From the NCBI GenBank assembly GCA_023432025.1, contig JAEYVE010000093.1, forward strand, positions 1-45,198: 45,198 nt of DNA, written 5' to 3'. The notes below the pieces were generated by a model. The model searched no databases. It was not told where the DNA came from and worked only from the letters and a program-made list of their open reading frames with translations. This DNA comes from Pseudomonadota bacterium. Its GTDB lineage: Bacteria; Myxococcota_A; Polyangia; Polyangiales; Polyangiaceae. The translations under genes and the position numbers were made by a program. Below are positions 7,219 to 17,724 of the stretch, piece after piece (position 1 is the first letter of the stretch; every line of letters starts with the position of its first letter).

Positions 7219-8721
7219 TCAGGCGAGGGCGATGCCGAGCTGCTTGCGGAGCCGCAAGAAGCGACTGCTCGTGGAAAATGCGATGAGCTCGCGGGCCAGC
7301 GGACCGCGCGGGCCTTCTTCGGCTTCGAGGAGGCGCGTGGCGCTCGCCAAGTCTTGGCTCAAGGCCAGCCCCACACGCACCTGGGTTTTGTCCACGGCGG
7401 AGGACCACCGTTGCAAGTTGGTGCGGCCGCCCTCCTCGATGAAGCGTTGAAAACAGCCTCGGAGCGCGTCCAGCTGTGGGGCCTCGAAGAGCGGCGCGAT
7501 GACGCGCGCCTTGGGCTCGACGCGGGCCTTGACCGCGCTCGGAATGGGGAGCGCGGGTTGCGCAATGAGCAGCGCCGCCAGGAACAAGTCCTCGAGCTCG
7601 TGGACCGCCGTGTACAGCGTTTTTACGAAGTGTTCCCCGCGGTAGCCCGAGAGGTGCCGGCCCGCGAGGAACGCGAGCTCCGTTTCACTGCGTCCACGAA
7701 GCGCGCCTCCGCCAACGACGGTGAACGGCGGCACACCTGCGGTATGGCGATAGCCGGTCTCCTGGTTCTTTTCGATGTGCACGCGCGGCGCGCCGAGTCC
7801 GAGCAGAGTTGCACCCCAGCCGATGGCGCGCACCGCCATCAGCGTGCTCGACGTTGGATCCTGCTGAGACTCGGGGGAAGGCTGCACGAGGAGCCCGTCT
7901 CGGCGAAGCGCGGTAACGCGGCCGACGAGCACGGCGGGCGCAATGAGCGCGAAAATTTGGCTGGTGAGGTGGTCTTCTTCCTGATGAAAAAGGCAGTCCA
8001 GCCAGGTCACCGGAGAAACGCTCGTGCGCGGGGAAATGAGCCCCTTCGGTCGGTGCGCCTCGAAAAGCTCCCGCTCCTCCGCCTGCGCGTCTCCCAAGGT
8101 GACCAAGGCCTGAGCTGCGCAGAAGGCTCCGTCCCAATCGCTCTTGGCGCGGTAGATGCGGTAGAGCTCGCGAAGCGTTGCGGTGTCCGTCGGATCGCGG
8201 CGCACGCGCTTCCAGTGCTCGTCGGGGTCCTCGACGCTGGCTTCGACCGCGCTCTCGAGATCTCCCAGATCGACCTCGACGTTTACGGCAGCGCGCGCGC
8301 GGCGGAGCTCCTCTTCGAGCTCGGCGACGCGAGCCGTGAGTCGTCTGACCTCGGCGAGCAACACCGCAGGGTCGGTGTGCGAATCCGGCGCGACCTCCGT
8401 CGGCGTCGGCGCCACGAGAGGGTCCTCGAAACGTTCGATGACGCGCACGCGGTGACGCGCTTGATAGGCCGCAACCATGGACTCTTCCAAACGGCGCAGC
8501 CGTTCCCGGTCGAGGCCCAGGTTGAGAGCCACCTTGTCTAGGCGGCCGCGTTCCTCGGCGGTGATGACGCCGTCCTCGAGCACCTCAGCGAAGAGCTCTT
8601 CGTACTCGCTGCCGAGGGGACCGAGCCCCAAGCCACCGCTGACTTCTCCAGGCGTGAAGTCGCCGGAATGACGAAAGCCGTCTCCGTAAGAAGCACCGGT
8701 GATCGCGAGGGGGTGGGTCAT
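7219..8721 (-). CDS. Uncharacterised 500-aa multidomain protein
   Basis: No precise family recognised. Residues about 38-85 (EYEELFAEVLEDGVITAEERGRL and following) look like a short helical TerB/EF-hand-like module. Residues about 120-150 form a coiled coil (RLTARVAELEEELRRARA). Residues about 170-215 look TPR-like (RDPTDTATLRELYRIYRAK). The larger C-terminal half contains GWGATLLGLGAPRVHI and LAFLAGRHLSGYRGEH, a pattern seen in myxobacterial proteins with degenerate peptidase-like domains, but no HExxH is present. It is last in a minus-strand cluster after the FHA/sigma-54 activator, probably the same transcription unit. Cytoplasmic; no signal peptide. Confidence 0.8.
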   Translation of the reverse strand: MTHPLAITGASYGDGFRHSGDFTPGEVSGGLGLGPLGSEYEELFAEVLEDGVITAEERGRLDKVALNLGLDRERLRRLEESMVAAYQARHRVRVIERFEDPLVAPTPTEVAPDSHTDPAVLLAEVRRLTARVAELEEELRRARAAVNVEVDLGDLESAVEASVEDPDEHWKRVRRDPTDTATLRELYRIYRAKSDWDGAFCAAQALVTLGDAQAEERELFEAHRPKGLISPRTSVSPVTWLDCLFHQEEDHLTSQIFALIAPAVLVGRVTALRRDGLLVQPSPESQQDPTSSTLMAVRAIGWGATLLGLGAPRVHIEKNQETGYRHTAGVPPFTVVGGGALRGRSETELAFLAGRHLSGYRGEHFVKTLYTAVHELEDLFLAALLIAQPALPIPSAVKARVEPKARVIAPLFEAPQLDALRGCFQRFIEEGGRTNLQRWSSAVDKTQVRVGLALSQDLASATRLLEAEEGPRGPLARELIAFSTSSRFLRLRKQLGIALA

Positions 8722-8777
8722 CGAGCTTTTCTGGTTCTAGGGAGTGGGGCAAGGCGGCGCGTCGCGGGGGCGGGCGC

Positions 8778-10151
<1,374 letters not shown>

Positions 10152-10167
10152 CGCCCGGGGAGGCGCG

Positions 10168-10665
10168 TCAAGGAGTCAGCGAGAGGCGAGTGACGCGCTC
10201 GTCGAGCTGAACCTCGCGACGTAGCTCGACTCGCCGCTCACAAGGAGCATGCAAGTCTCGAGGCGCTGATACTTCGGGGCACGGACCAAGCAGCGTTGCT
10301 TGCACCTCGATCGCATAGTTGCCGTTGGGCAAGTCGAGGACATGACGTAGGCGGGTCTCGGGTGGGGTGGGATGAAGTGTAACGCGGCTGCTAACTTCTT
10401 CGTTTGCGGGCCCCACACTGAGCTCGAGCGCCGAGATGGTGGATCCGTCCGTGGCCGAGAACTCCACGATGTGTTCGCGACGCGCCGCAGGCGCGAAGCG
10501 CAACACTGCGAAAAGCACGCCGCCGACCAAAACCGCCCGCGCGACGCGGGGGCGCCAGAAAGTCCAACCTCGGGGGTTCGAGTCGTTCACGGTCGAAAGT
10601 TCGATGTGCGGCGGATCGTCGAGTAGTACGCGCCTTCGGCAGCGTGCCAGGCGTCGTGAGGTCAC
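10168..10665 (-). CDS. Small single-pass membrane protein, unknown function
   Basis: 165 residues from a GTG at 10665, or 140 from a GTG at 10590; neither has a strong RBS. A single transmembrane helix (ARAVLVGGVLFAVLRFA) is followed by a presumed periplasmic domain of beta-rich character (HIVEFSATDGSTISALELSVG, RHVLDLPNGNYAIEVQATL) with two Cys residues. No family recognised. It lies 45 bp downstream of the cytochrome lipoprotein gene and 16 bp upstream of the FHA activator start, all on the minus strand, suggesting one operon. Confidence 0.65.
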   Translation of the reverse strand: MTSRRLARCRRRVLLDDPPHIELSTVNDSNPRGWTFWRPRVARAVLVGGVLFAVLRFAPAARREHIVEFSATDGSTISALELSVGPANEEVSSRVTLHPTPPETRLRHVLDLPNGNYAIEVQATLLGPCPEVSAPRDLHAPCERRVELRREVQLDERVTRLSLTP

Positions 10666-10710
10666 GCCGTCGCGGTCGGGCCGTCGGCGGGACGAGAGAC
10701 TCCACCCGAG

Positions 10711-11442
10711 TCAGGGACGCGGTGCCGGAGGCGCGGCGGGTGCGGCTGGCTCAGTTGCGGGAGGCGGCGCCGCCGTCGGGGCAGCAGGCGCGCTCGCGGC
10801 GGGCGCCTGTGCGGAAGGTTGAGCTGGGGGCTGTGCGGAAGGTTGAGCTGGGGGCTGTGCGGCGCCCTGCGGCCCTTTCGCTGCGGAGCCCGCGCTCTCT
10901 GGCGCAGGTGCGGCCGAAGCAGCTGGCGGCTGCGTCACGGGGCGCTCGCGGTTCAAGAGACGCACCAGCTTGACGAGGCCTTCCACGGTGTCGTCCGGCA
11001 AGTGCGCGAACGGCGGCATGCGGCCTTTGCCCTTCTTGATGGCATGCTGCATTTGGTCGTCGAGCGCGGCTTTTTGCCAAACTGGATGCGTGAAGTCGGG
11101 CGGACGCATCATGGCGCCTTGAGGTCCGTCGCCGCGTCCGATGATGCCGTGACAGGGCGTACACGACTGCTTCCACGTGGTGAGCACGACGTCCGAGATG
11201 CCGAACGACTGAAGCGACGGCATGCCGGGTGACGCGGCAGCTTGCGTGGGTCGAGCGGGCGCGGCTTGCCCCGGGTTGTTGCCGTCCGCTTGATCGTGAT
11301 CGGACGCGCGCCACTCGCGTACGTCGTCCTCGCGCTTGCACGCTAGGAGAGTGAGCGCGAGGAGCGCGCACGCGAGCGGGCGCGAGCTTGGGTGACGGCG
11401 ACGTGCGGCGCGGACGTGCGAGACCATGAGTGCTTGCCGCAT
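10711..11442 (-). CDS. Cytochrome c-type lipoprotein
   Basis: 243 residues from the ATG at 11442; a start at 11427 is also possible. Basic N-terminus, hydrophobic segment and lipobox LTLLAC-K indicate an anchored lipoprotein. The heme-binding motif SCTPCHG lies about 100 residues in, with a GRMPPFAHLP axial-Met region downstream, typical of a class I cytochrome c that carries electrons in the periplasm. After the domain comes an Ala/Pro/Gln-rich tail of about 90 residues containing a duplicated octapeptide. It is divergent from dnaE, so the shared 11443-11625 gap holds both promoters. Confidence 0.88.
   Translation of the reverse strand: MRQALMVSHVRAARRRHPSSRPLACALLALTLLACKREDDVREWRASDHDQADGNNPGQAAPARPTQAAASPGMPSLQSFGISDVVLTTWKQSCTPCHGIIGRGDGPQGAMMRPPDFTHPVWQKAALDDQMQHAIKKGKGRMPPFAHLPDDTVEGLVKLVRLLNRERPVTQPPAASAAPAPESAGSAAKGPQGAAQPPAQPSAQPPAQPSAQAPAASAPAAPTAAPPPATEPAAPAAPPAPRP
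10809..10856. repeat. 24-bp tandem duplication inside cytochrome gene
   Basis: Two perfect 24-bp copies (10809-10832 and 10833-10856) encode successive AQPPAQPS units in the low-complexity tail. The copy length is a multiple of three, so the frame is kept. Confidence 0.8.
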
Positions 11443-11625
11443 AGCACATTTGCCGCGCGGGCCAGCCTCGCTCCGTGGGGCCCGAAAAGCACCGACGCGC
11501 GGACTCTTCGACCCCTCGTGCGCCCGCCGCTCGCGACCGCGGTGACCCCAGAAAAAATGCCCGAAGAAGACCTGGGACGAGACGGCTCCGTTGCCAAGGT
11601 CGGAGGCTGGGGCTAGGCGAGGGAC

Positions 11626-14600
11626 GTGGCCGCCGAATTCGTTCATTTGCACGTTCACACGCAGTACTCGTTTTTGGCGAGCACGGTGAAGGTGGGAGAC
11701 CTGGCCGCGCGCGCCAAAAAGCTCGGCATGCCCGGCGTGGCGATGACCGACAGCCACAACATGTTCGGCGCGGTCCGGCACTACAAGGAGTGCAAAAAGG
11801 CGGGCCTGCAGGGAATTTTGGGCTCCGAGCTCAACGTGGTGCGCGACTCCGGCGGGCACCTGGACCACTTGGTGCTCTTGGCCGCGAGCGAGCAGGGGTA
11901 CAAGAACCTGGTTCGACTCGTTTCACGAGGACAAACCAAGCCGGCGAGCGCTCACGGCCCGAGCATCACCCTGGCGGATTTGGAAGGGAGCACGCAGGGA
12001 TTGATTTGCTTGAGCGGCTGCCTCGGAGGCGTTGCCGCGCAACGCGTGCTCGAGCACGGAGAAGCGGCGGGGCAGGCCGTTTTGGCGGAGCTGCGGGACC
12101 GCTTCGAGCCGGGGCACCTGTTCGTGGAGCTGCAGAACCACGGCTTCGCCGAGCAGCCCGTGTTGAACGGCATTTTGGCGGACGCCGCGAAGAAGCTCGA
12201 GCTGCCGCTCGTCGCCACCAACGACGTTCACTTCATTTCCAAGGACGACGCGGCCGCCCAAATTTACCTGAACTGCATTCGGCTCGGCCGCACGTACGTG
12301 GAGACGCTCCCGACGCATCACGGGTCGGCAGAAATGTATTTGAAGAGCCCCGCCGAAATGGTGGCGGCCTTCAGCGGGCACCCCGACGCCATCGAGAACA
12401 CGCTGCGCGTCGCGGAAATGTGCTCGGGCTTGAAGCTGAAGCTCGGCACGCCCATGTTGCCGACCTTTCCGGTGCCGGAGGGGCACACCTCGGAGAGCTA
12501 CTTCCGTCAGGTGGCCATCGAAGGGCTCGACAAGCGTTTGGCGGAAATCCGCGCGACGGGGCGGAGCGTGGACGAAAACGAATATCGCGCGCGCCTCGAG
12601 CGAGAGCTCGGCGTGATCTGCTCGATGCAGTACCAGGGGTACTTTCTCATCGTCTGGGACTTCATTCGCGAGGCCAAGGTGCGTGGCATTCCGGTGGGTC
12701 CGGGCCGCGGCTCCGGCGCGGGGTCGCTCGTTGCCTACGCGCTCGAAATTACGGAGCTCGATCCGCTGCCGTACAACCTGCTGTTCGAGCGCTTCTTGAA
12801 TCCGGAACGCGTCAGCATGCCGGACTTCGACATCGACTTCTGCATGTCGCGGCGCGATCAGGTGATCGAGTACGTCGCGGAAAAGTACGGAAAATCGAGC
12901 GTCGGGCAGATCGCCACGTTCCAGAACTTGAAGGCGCGCAGCGTGCTCAAGGACGTGGCGCGCGCCATGGGCATCGCGGCGCCGGACGCGCAGCGCATCG
13001 CCAGCCTGGTGCCCGATCTCGGGCAAGGCAAGACGGCCACCATCGAGGAGACCCTCGAGATGGAGCCGAAGCTCAAGAATCTGGTGGACACCGATCCGCA
13101 GATCAAAGAGCTGGTCGAGCAGAGCAAGCGCCTCGAAGGCCTCACGCGCCACGCAGGCATGCACGCCGCTGGCGTCGTCATCAGCGAAGGGCCGCTGGAC
13201 GACCACGTGCCGACGTTCTTGAGCGACGCGTCCATCGTCACTCAGTACGACAAAAACGACGTCGAGGAGGCGGGCCTCGTCAAGTTCGACTTTCTCGGCC
13301 TGAAGACGCTCACCGTTCTCGACATTGCCGAGAGCCTCGTGAACGCGCGCCCCGACCGGAAGGGCAAGAAGTTCGAGGTGCGCACGCTACCGCTCGACGA
13401 CCGCGCTACCTATCAGCTCATCTCCAGCGGTGACACCACGGGCGTGTTCCAGCTCGAGTCCGAAGGTATGCAGCAGCTCCTGCGCAACATGAAGCCGGAC
13501 TGCTTCGAGGACGTCGTCGCCGCCGTGGCGCTGTATCGCCCGGGCCCGCTCGGCACGGGCATGATCGACGACTTCATTCAGGTGAAGCACGGCAAAAAGC
13601 CGATCCGCAAGCTGCACGACTTGGTCGACGACGTGCTCAAGCCGACGTACGGCGTGCCCGTCTACCAAGAGCAGGTGATGCAAATCGCCCAAGGCCTCGC
13701 CGGCTACTCACTCGGCGGCGCCGATCTCCTCCGCCGCGCCATGGGCAAGAAAAAGGCCGAGGAGATGCAAAAGCAGAAGGCCACCTTCATCGAGGGCGCC
13801 GAGAAGAAGGGGGTTTCGGCGCAGCAGGCCGAGGCCATTTTCAACGAGATCGAGGGCTTCGCCTCCTACGGCTTCAACAAGAGCCACTCGGCGGCGTACG
13901 CGCTCATCACGTACCAAACGGCGTACCTGAAGGCTCACTACCCGACGGAGTTTTTTGCGGCGGCGCTCACTGCGGACAAGGACAAAATCGAGAAGGTGGT
14001 GCGCACCATCGCCGAGGCGCGCGCGTGGGGCGTGAGCGTGCTTCCGCCGGACATCAACGCGAGTCACACGGACTTCACGGTGGCGTACGCGCACCCCGAC
14101 GGGGGCGGCCTCGCGAAGGGCCCCGGCAAGCTCCGCGACCGCTTTGGTCCGCAGATCCGCTTCGGGCTCGGCGCGGTACGCGGCGTGGGCGAAGCAGCGC
14201 TAGCGACGGTATTCGAGTCGCGCGTGGCGGGCGGAGAGTTCCGCGACTTGTTCGATTTCGCCGGACGCGTGGACGCGAAGCGCCTGAACAAAGGCGTCTT
14301 GGAGTCACTGGTGCAGTGCGGCGCGTTCGACTCGGTGCTCGAGCCGATGGGCGTGAGCCGCGCGCGCGCCTTCGAAGCCATCGATCGCGCGCTCGAACGC
14401 AGCCGCAGCGCCACGCGCGATCGCGAACGCGGACAAGCCAGCATGTTCGCGCTCTTCGATCAGGCGGCGAAGAGCGCCCCGCAGGGCGGGGGCAAGCAGG
14501 CGCCGAGCGGGGAGGGGTACCCCGAGGTCGAGGCTTGGGATCGCCTGGAAATGCTGCGGCGGGAGAAAGCAGCGCTCGGCTGCTACGTCTCCGGGCATCC

Positions 14601-15201
14601 GCTCTTTCGCTATGGTCACAAGCTGACGCGACTCGGTGCGACGCCCTCCGTCAAGTTGAAGGAAGTGGAGCCCTGGAGCGCTCAAAGCGTGACGGGGATG
14701 GTCGAGAACTACCAGGAGCGCTTGTTCAAGGGGGGCGCCGGGGGCAAGGCGGCGTTCTTCGACATCGAAGACGCCTTCGGTCGCGTGAAAGCCAAGCTAC
14801 GCGGTGATCGCATCGACACCTACGCGCACCTTCTGACCGGCGGCGAGCCGGTGCTGGTCAGCGGAAAAGTGAGCTTTCCGCAGCAGGCCGAGGACTCGGA
14901 CGAAGAAGTCGAGCCCACCTTGTTCGTCGACTCCGTGGAGCCGCTCGCTGAAGCAGTGCTCGCCGCCACGCAGTCCGTGTCCATCCGCTTGAGCGCCGAA
15001 AAAACGGCGCGGCGGCAGCTCGAAGAGCTGCGTCGACTGCTGGAGCAGAGCCCGGGCGGGTGCCCGGTGGACCTGGTGCTCTCGCTCCCGGACGGCGCCG
15101 AGGCGACGCTCGACCTCGGGGCGCTCAGGGTCACCCCCAACGACGCCGTGCTCTCCGGCTTGGAGCGCATGTTCGGCGAAACGGTCGCCGAGCTGCGCTG
15201 A
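11626..15201 (+). CDS. dnaE: DNA polymerase III alpha subunit
   Basis: 1,191 residues from a GTG start; E. coli DnaE is 1,160. It synthesises DNA in the replicative holoenzyme. The N-terminal PHP domain has HLHVHTQYS, DSHNMFG and NDVHF, so its metal-binding set looks complete. The palm carries PDFDIDF with D400 and D402 and, further on, VKFDFLG with D555, the three catalytic aspartates. A helix-hairpin-helix region (EGFASYGFNKSHSAAYA) and an OB fold (GMVENYQERLFKGG) follow. It is the replicative DnaE type rather than short ImuC/DnaE2. It is transcribed divergently from the cytochrome gene. Confidence 0.97.
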   Translation: MAAEFVHLHVHTQYSFLASTVKVGDLAARAKKLGMPGVAMTDSHNMFGAVRHYKECKKAGLQGILGSELNVVRDSGGHLDHLVLLAASEQGYKNLVRLVSRGQTKPASAHGPSITLADLEGSTQGLICLSGCLGGVAAQRVLEHGEAAGQAVLAELRDRFEPGHLFVELQNHGFAEQPVLNGILADAAKKLELPLVATNDVHFISKDDAAAQIYLNCIRLGRTYVETLPTHHGSAEMYLKSPAEMVAAFSGHPDAIENTLRVAEMCSGLKLKLGTPMLPTFPVPEGHTSESYFRQVAIEGLDKRLAEIRATGRSVDENEYRARLERELGVICSMQYQGYFLIVWDFIREAKVRGIPVGPGRGSGAGSLVAYALEITELDPLPYNLLFERFLNPERVSMPDFDIDFCMSRRDQVIEYVAEKYGKSSVGQIATFQNLKARSVLKDVARAMGIAAPDAQRIASLVPDLGQGKTATIEETLEMEPKLKNLVDTDPQIKELVEQSKRLEGLTRHAGMHAAGVVISEGPLDDHVPTFLSDASIVTQYDKNDVEEAGLVKFDFLGLKTLTVLDIAESLVNARPDRKGKKFEVRTLPLDDRATYQLISSGDTTGVFQLESEGMQQLLRNMKPDCFEDVVAAVALYRPGPLGTGMIDDFIQVKHGKKPIRKLHDLVDDVLKPTYGVPVYQEQVMQIAQGLAGYSLGGADLLRRAMGKKKAEEMQKQKATFIEGAEKKGVSAQQAEAIFNEIEGFASYGFNKSHSAAYALITYQTAYLKAHYPTEFFAAALTADKDKIEKVVRTIAEARAWGVSVLPPDINASHTDFTVAYAHPDGGGLAKGPGKLRDRFGPQIRFGLGAVRGVGEAALATVFESRVAGGEFRDLFDFAGRVDAKRLNKGVLESLVQCGAFDSVLEPMGVSRARAFEAIDRALERSRSATRDRERGQASMFALFDQAAKSAPQGGGKQAPSGEGYPEVEAWDRLEMLRREKAALGCYVSGHPLFRYGHKLTRLGATPSVKLKEVEPWSAQSVTGMVENYQERLFKGGAGGKAAFFDIEDAFGRVKAKLRGDRIDTYAHLLTGGEPVLVSGKVSFPQQAEDSDEEVEPTLFVDSVEPLAEAVLAATQSVSIRLSAEKTARRQLEELRRLLEQSPGGCPVDLVLSLPDGAEATLDLGALRVTPNDAVLSGLERMFGETVAELR

Positions 15202-15277
15202 CGGCCGAGCGCGACCGGCGCAAGAGGAGCCTGAGCGTTCCGCAAGCTCGCGTGTTGCGCTAGATTCCCGAAGGAGC

Positions 15278-16537
15278 ATGCGGGATCCGCGCGACGAGCT
15301 GATTCGAATCGACGCCCAAGGCGTGGCCCATCCGATCGGGACGGTGGCCAGCCAGCGCATGCGTCCGCACAAGGGCACGTACAGGCTACTCCCGGGTCCG
15401 GACCACGTGGTGTTCATGCGCTTCGTGGGCGAGGACGGCCTGGTGGACGCCGAGGACGGCGCGCTGGTCCGTCTAGCGGGAGAAATTGGCGCGCCCGGCA
15501 CCATTTGCGACGTGCTCGCGCTGCTCGGCCAAACGGGGTGGCGCGGCATTTTGTGCGTGCACGAGGACAACACCACCCGCCGCCTCTTCATCGACCAAGG
15601 GAACGTGATTGGCGCGCAAACGAACGCCAAGCGCGAGCGTCTGGGCCAGGTGATGTACCGCTACGGCATGCTCACGGAAGCGGAGCTCACGCTCATCGGG
15701 CAAGGTGTGACCCCGGGGCGACGCTTCGGAGAGGTCGCGCTGGAGCTCGGCATCGTACAAAAAGAGCAAATCTACAACGCCATCCGCAAGCAAATCGAGG
15801 AAGTCACCTTCGGCGCGATGTCGGCCTCGGACGGCACGTTCTTCTTTTTGGACGGCTTGGACGAAGCCGAGCTGCCCGTACGGCAAGTGGTGAGCCTGAA
15901 CGCGCTCCTCATGGACGGCGTCACGCGGCTCGACGAGGGCAAGTACTTCCAGCAAAAAATCCCGTCGAAAGACCACGTGCCCGAGCGCGTAGAAGGCAGC
16001 GATCCAGGCGAGGGTTACGCGGCGCTCTGGCCGGCCATCGACGGCAGAAGCAGCGTGGAAACGCTCGGTCGCGTCACCGGGCTCGGGGAGTTCGAGACCA
16101 CCAAAAAGCTCTACGCTCTCGCGCAAGCCAAGCACATCGTCATTCATCCGCCGCGGCAGAGCGGTGGCCCCGAAGCCATCGTGGCGGACGCCAACGACGT
16201 GCTCGCGGCAGCGTTCCGCGCGGCGCACGAAACCGGCCAGGACGAGGAGCTCCGGCGCAGCCTCGAGGCGTTCACGGTGGGGGCCGGCGTGGCCTACGAC
16301 TTGTTGTTCCGCGGCGCCGGCCCGAACGCAGAGGGGCGCCTGGACGCCGCGCGCGTCGCGAAGAACGCGCCGCTGGTTTCCAGGGGCACGGATCCAGAGC
16401 AAACCGTGCGGCAGCTCCTCTTCGACTACGCGAGCTTCGCGCTCTTCAGCGTCGGCTCGGCGGTGGGCCAGCAACGCGAAGCAGAGCTCATGCGCGCCGC
16501 CGCCGAGGGTCTGCGCCGTTTGCGCCCTCAAGGCTGA
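15278..16537 (+). CDS. DUF4388 domain protein
   Basis: 419 residues, start supported by an AAGGAGC site directly upstream. DUF4388 (PATAN-like) covers about residues 70-200: GWRGILCVHEDNTTRRLFIDQGNVIGA, LGQVMYRYGMLTEAEL, FGEVALELGIVQKEQI and DGTFFFLDG. Two short helical repeats in this region are the usual LxxYGxLT type. The rest is alpha-helical (SSVETLGRVTGLGEFETTKKLYAL resembles a winged-helix C-terminal part). Such proteins are common in Myxococcota and are thought to act in signalling; no catalytic motif is seen. It is 76 bp downstream of dnaE and may be co-transcribed. Confidence 0.85.
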   Translation: MRDPRDELIRIDAQGVAHPIGTVASQRMRPHKGTYRLLPGPDHVVFMRFVGEDGLVDAEDGALVRLAGEIGAPGTICDVLALLGQTGWRGILCVHEDNTTRRLFIDQGNVIGAQTNAKRERLGQVMYRYGMLTEAELTLIGQGVTPGRRFGEVALELGIVQKEQIYNAIRKQIEEVTFGAMSASDGTFFFLDGLDEAELPVRQVVSLNALLMDGVTRLDEGKYFQQKIPSKDHVPERVEGSDPGEGYAALWPAIDGRSSVETLGRVTGLGEFETTKKLYALAQAKHIVIHPPRQSGGPEAIVADANDVLAAAFRAAHETGQDEELRRSLEAFTVGAGVAYDLLFRGAGPNAEGRLDAARVAKNAPLVSRGTDPEQTVRQLLFDYASFALFSVGSAVGQQREAELMRAAAEGLRRLRPQG

Positions 16538-16628
16538 CCACACGTCCCCCGGTCGCCGCTCCAGAGCGGCGCGTCAGCGACAAACGCCCTGCCTCGGGCG
16601 GCGCGAGCAGCTGCCGCCTACATTGCTC

Positions 16629-16657
16629 TTGGCGGACCGGCGTGGTTTCGCTACACC
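16629..16657 (+). promoter_or_regulatory. Possible tRNA-Lys promoter
   Basis: TTGGCG at 16629-16634, a 17-nt spacer, then TACACC at 16652-16657, nine bases before the mature tRNA 5' end. Spacing is ideal, but the -10 match is only partial. Confidence 0.35.
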
Positions 16658-16665
16658 CGCGGCCA

Positions 16666-16742
16666 GGGCTGATAGCTCAGTCGGTTAGAGCAGTGGATTT
16701 TTAATCCATTGGTCCTGGGTTCGAGTCCCAGTCGGCCCACCA
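16666..16742 (+). tRNA. tRNA-Lys (anticodon TTT)
   Basis: 77 nt with encoded CCA. Acceptor arms GGGCTGA and TCGGCCC pair (one G-T). The D arm has TAGCTCAG..GGTTAGAGC, the anticodon loop is TTTTTAA (anticodon TTT), and the T arm is CTGGGTTCGAGTCCCAG. Its 3' end adjoins a degenerate integrase on the opposite strand, so it appears to have been an integration site. Confidence 0.98.
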
Positions 16743-17227
16743 CCTTTTGAAGCTGAATTTGGCTGAGAGTCTCTCTCGGCGCCAGCTGCGAGACGACGAC
16801 TTTCGGCACCGCTTGGGGCGAAAGTCTCGTTGGCAGGGTTCACGGTCGTGACCCTGATGGCAGGAAGGGCCTGGGCCGGGATGGCTCGGGCCTGGCTCGT
16901 GTTCTCGCGCAGCATGGGCACCTCGAGCCCCAGGGGGCGCTTGAAGTCGCGCCGAAGGCCGCTGGCATGGCTCACGCCGGTCTTCTCGCCAGTTCCGGCG
17001 TTGTCGCCGCGCAGGGCAGGGAAGACGAGCCCGGACGTCGGCACGCCGAGCGGCCGGCATCGCGAAGGGTCGTGTAGATCTCCGTGATGTCCTCCGACCG
17101 AATCGAGTCGATGCGGCGTGGCCCGAGCTCGGAGAGGATGTGCTTCTCCTTCGACGGCGACGGCTTCGACCGAAGGCGCCTCCTCGGCGGAGAGTATGTC
17201 CAGGTGGGAGCGCGGTGAGCGAGCCAT
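16743..17227 (-). pseudogene. Degenerate tyrosine integrase next to tRNA-Lys
   Basis: A minus-strand frame resembles the complete integrase of the tRNA-Gly element in two blocks. SGLVFPALRGDNAG..EK, then LRRDFKRPLGLE (about 17035-16925), matches SEGVVFPVRKGERAG..EK, then FRRDLRRAFALE. Directly after it, ENTSQARAIPAQALPAI (to 16856) matches the C-terminal ANTSKMRELPAAALPSI. The roughly 65 residues that should lie between, including HxxR and the nucleophilic Tyr, are missing. The N-terminal part is not recognisable, perhaps because of further frameshifts. The frame runs into the tRNA like other tRNA-targeting integrases. No second attachment copy was found. Confidence 0.72.
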
Positions 17228-17404
17228 GGAGGCGTGGGTTCCGCTTTCGGTGACCGGTCTCATTCGTGCTCGATTGAATCCCCTCAGCGCTCACGTGGAG
17301 CTGTTGCAAGAGAGCGCCTAGAGCGCCGATCGGTTCGCGGGGCAGCGACGACGTTCGATGCGCGACCTCGACCGAACGTCCGTGGAAGGCCTCTTCGCCG
17401 TGAG

Positions 17405-17690
17405 GAGCGCGTGTCCCGACGCTCGGAGCATCCTTCGCGACGGTGAGGAGCGGCTTCCTGTTTGTACTTATGACTACTTCTCGCAAGCAGGAGCGCGTGT
17501 CCCGACGCTCGGAGCACCCTTCGCGACGGTGAGGAGCGGCTTCCTGTTTGTACTTATGACTACTCCTCGCAAGCAGGAGCGCGTGTCCCGACGCCCGGAG
17601 CACTCTTCGCGACGGCGAGGAGTGGTCATCCGATTGTACATGTGACTACTTCTCGCGAGCGGAAGCGCGTGTCACGACGCTCGGACGCAC
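17405..17690. repeat. 86-bp tandem repeat, about 3.3 copies
   Basis: Units begin at 17405, 17491, 17577 and (degenerate) 17662, each with GAGCGCGTGTCCCGACGC, GCGACGGTGAGGAGCGGC and TGTACTTATGACTACT. The first two units are nearly identical and the third and fourth diverge. The period is not a multiple of three, so continuous coding is unlikely. The AT-richer core is unlike the surrounding DNA. Confidence 0.85.
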
Positions 17691-17694
17691 GTTC

Positions 17695-17724
17695 CACGCG
17701 GGAAATCGCGCGATTTCCCGCGTG
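17695..17724. repeat. 30-bp perfect palindrome
   Basis: Perfect two-fold symmetry with no loop: the half-site CACGCGGGAAATCGC is followed by its exact complement. It directly follows the tandem repeats. No T-run follows, so it is more like a protein-binding site or mobile-element sequence than a terminator. Confidence 0.85.

Noticed and set aside
17284..17603. Minus-strand frames of 77 and 300 codons with repeated MLRASGHALLLARSS-type peptides
   Set aside because: They arise from the 86-bp tandem repeat, whose period is not a multiple of three; there is no RBS or domain.
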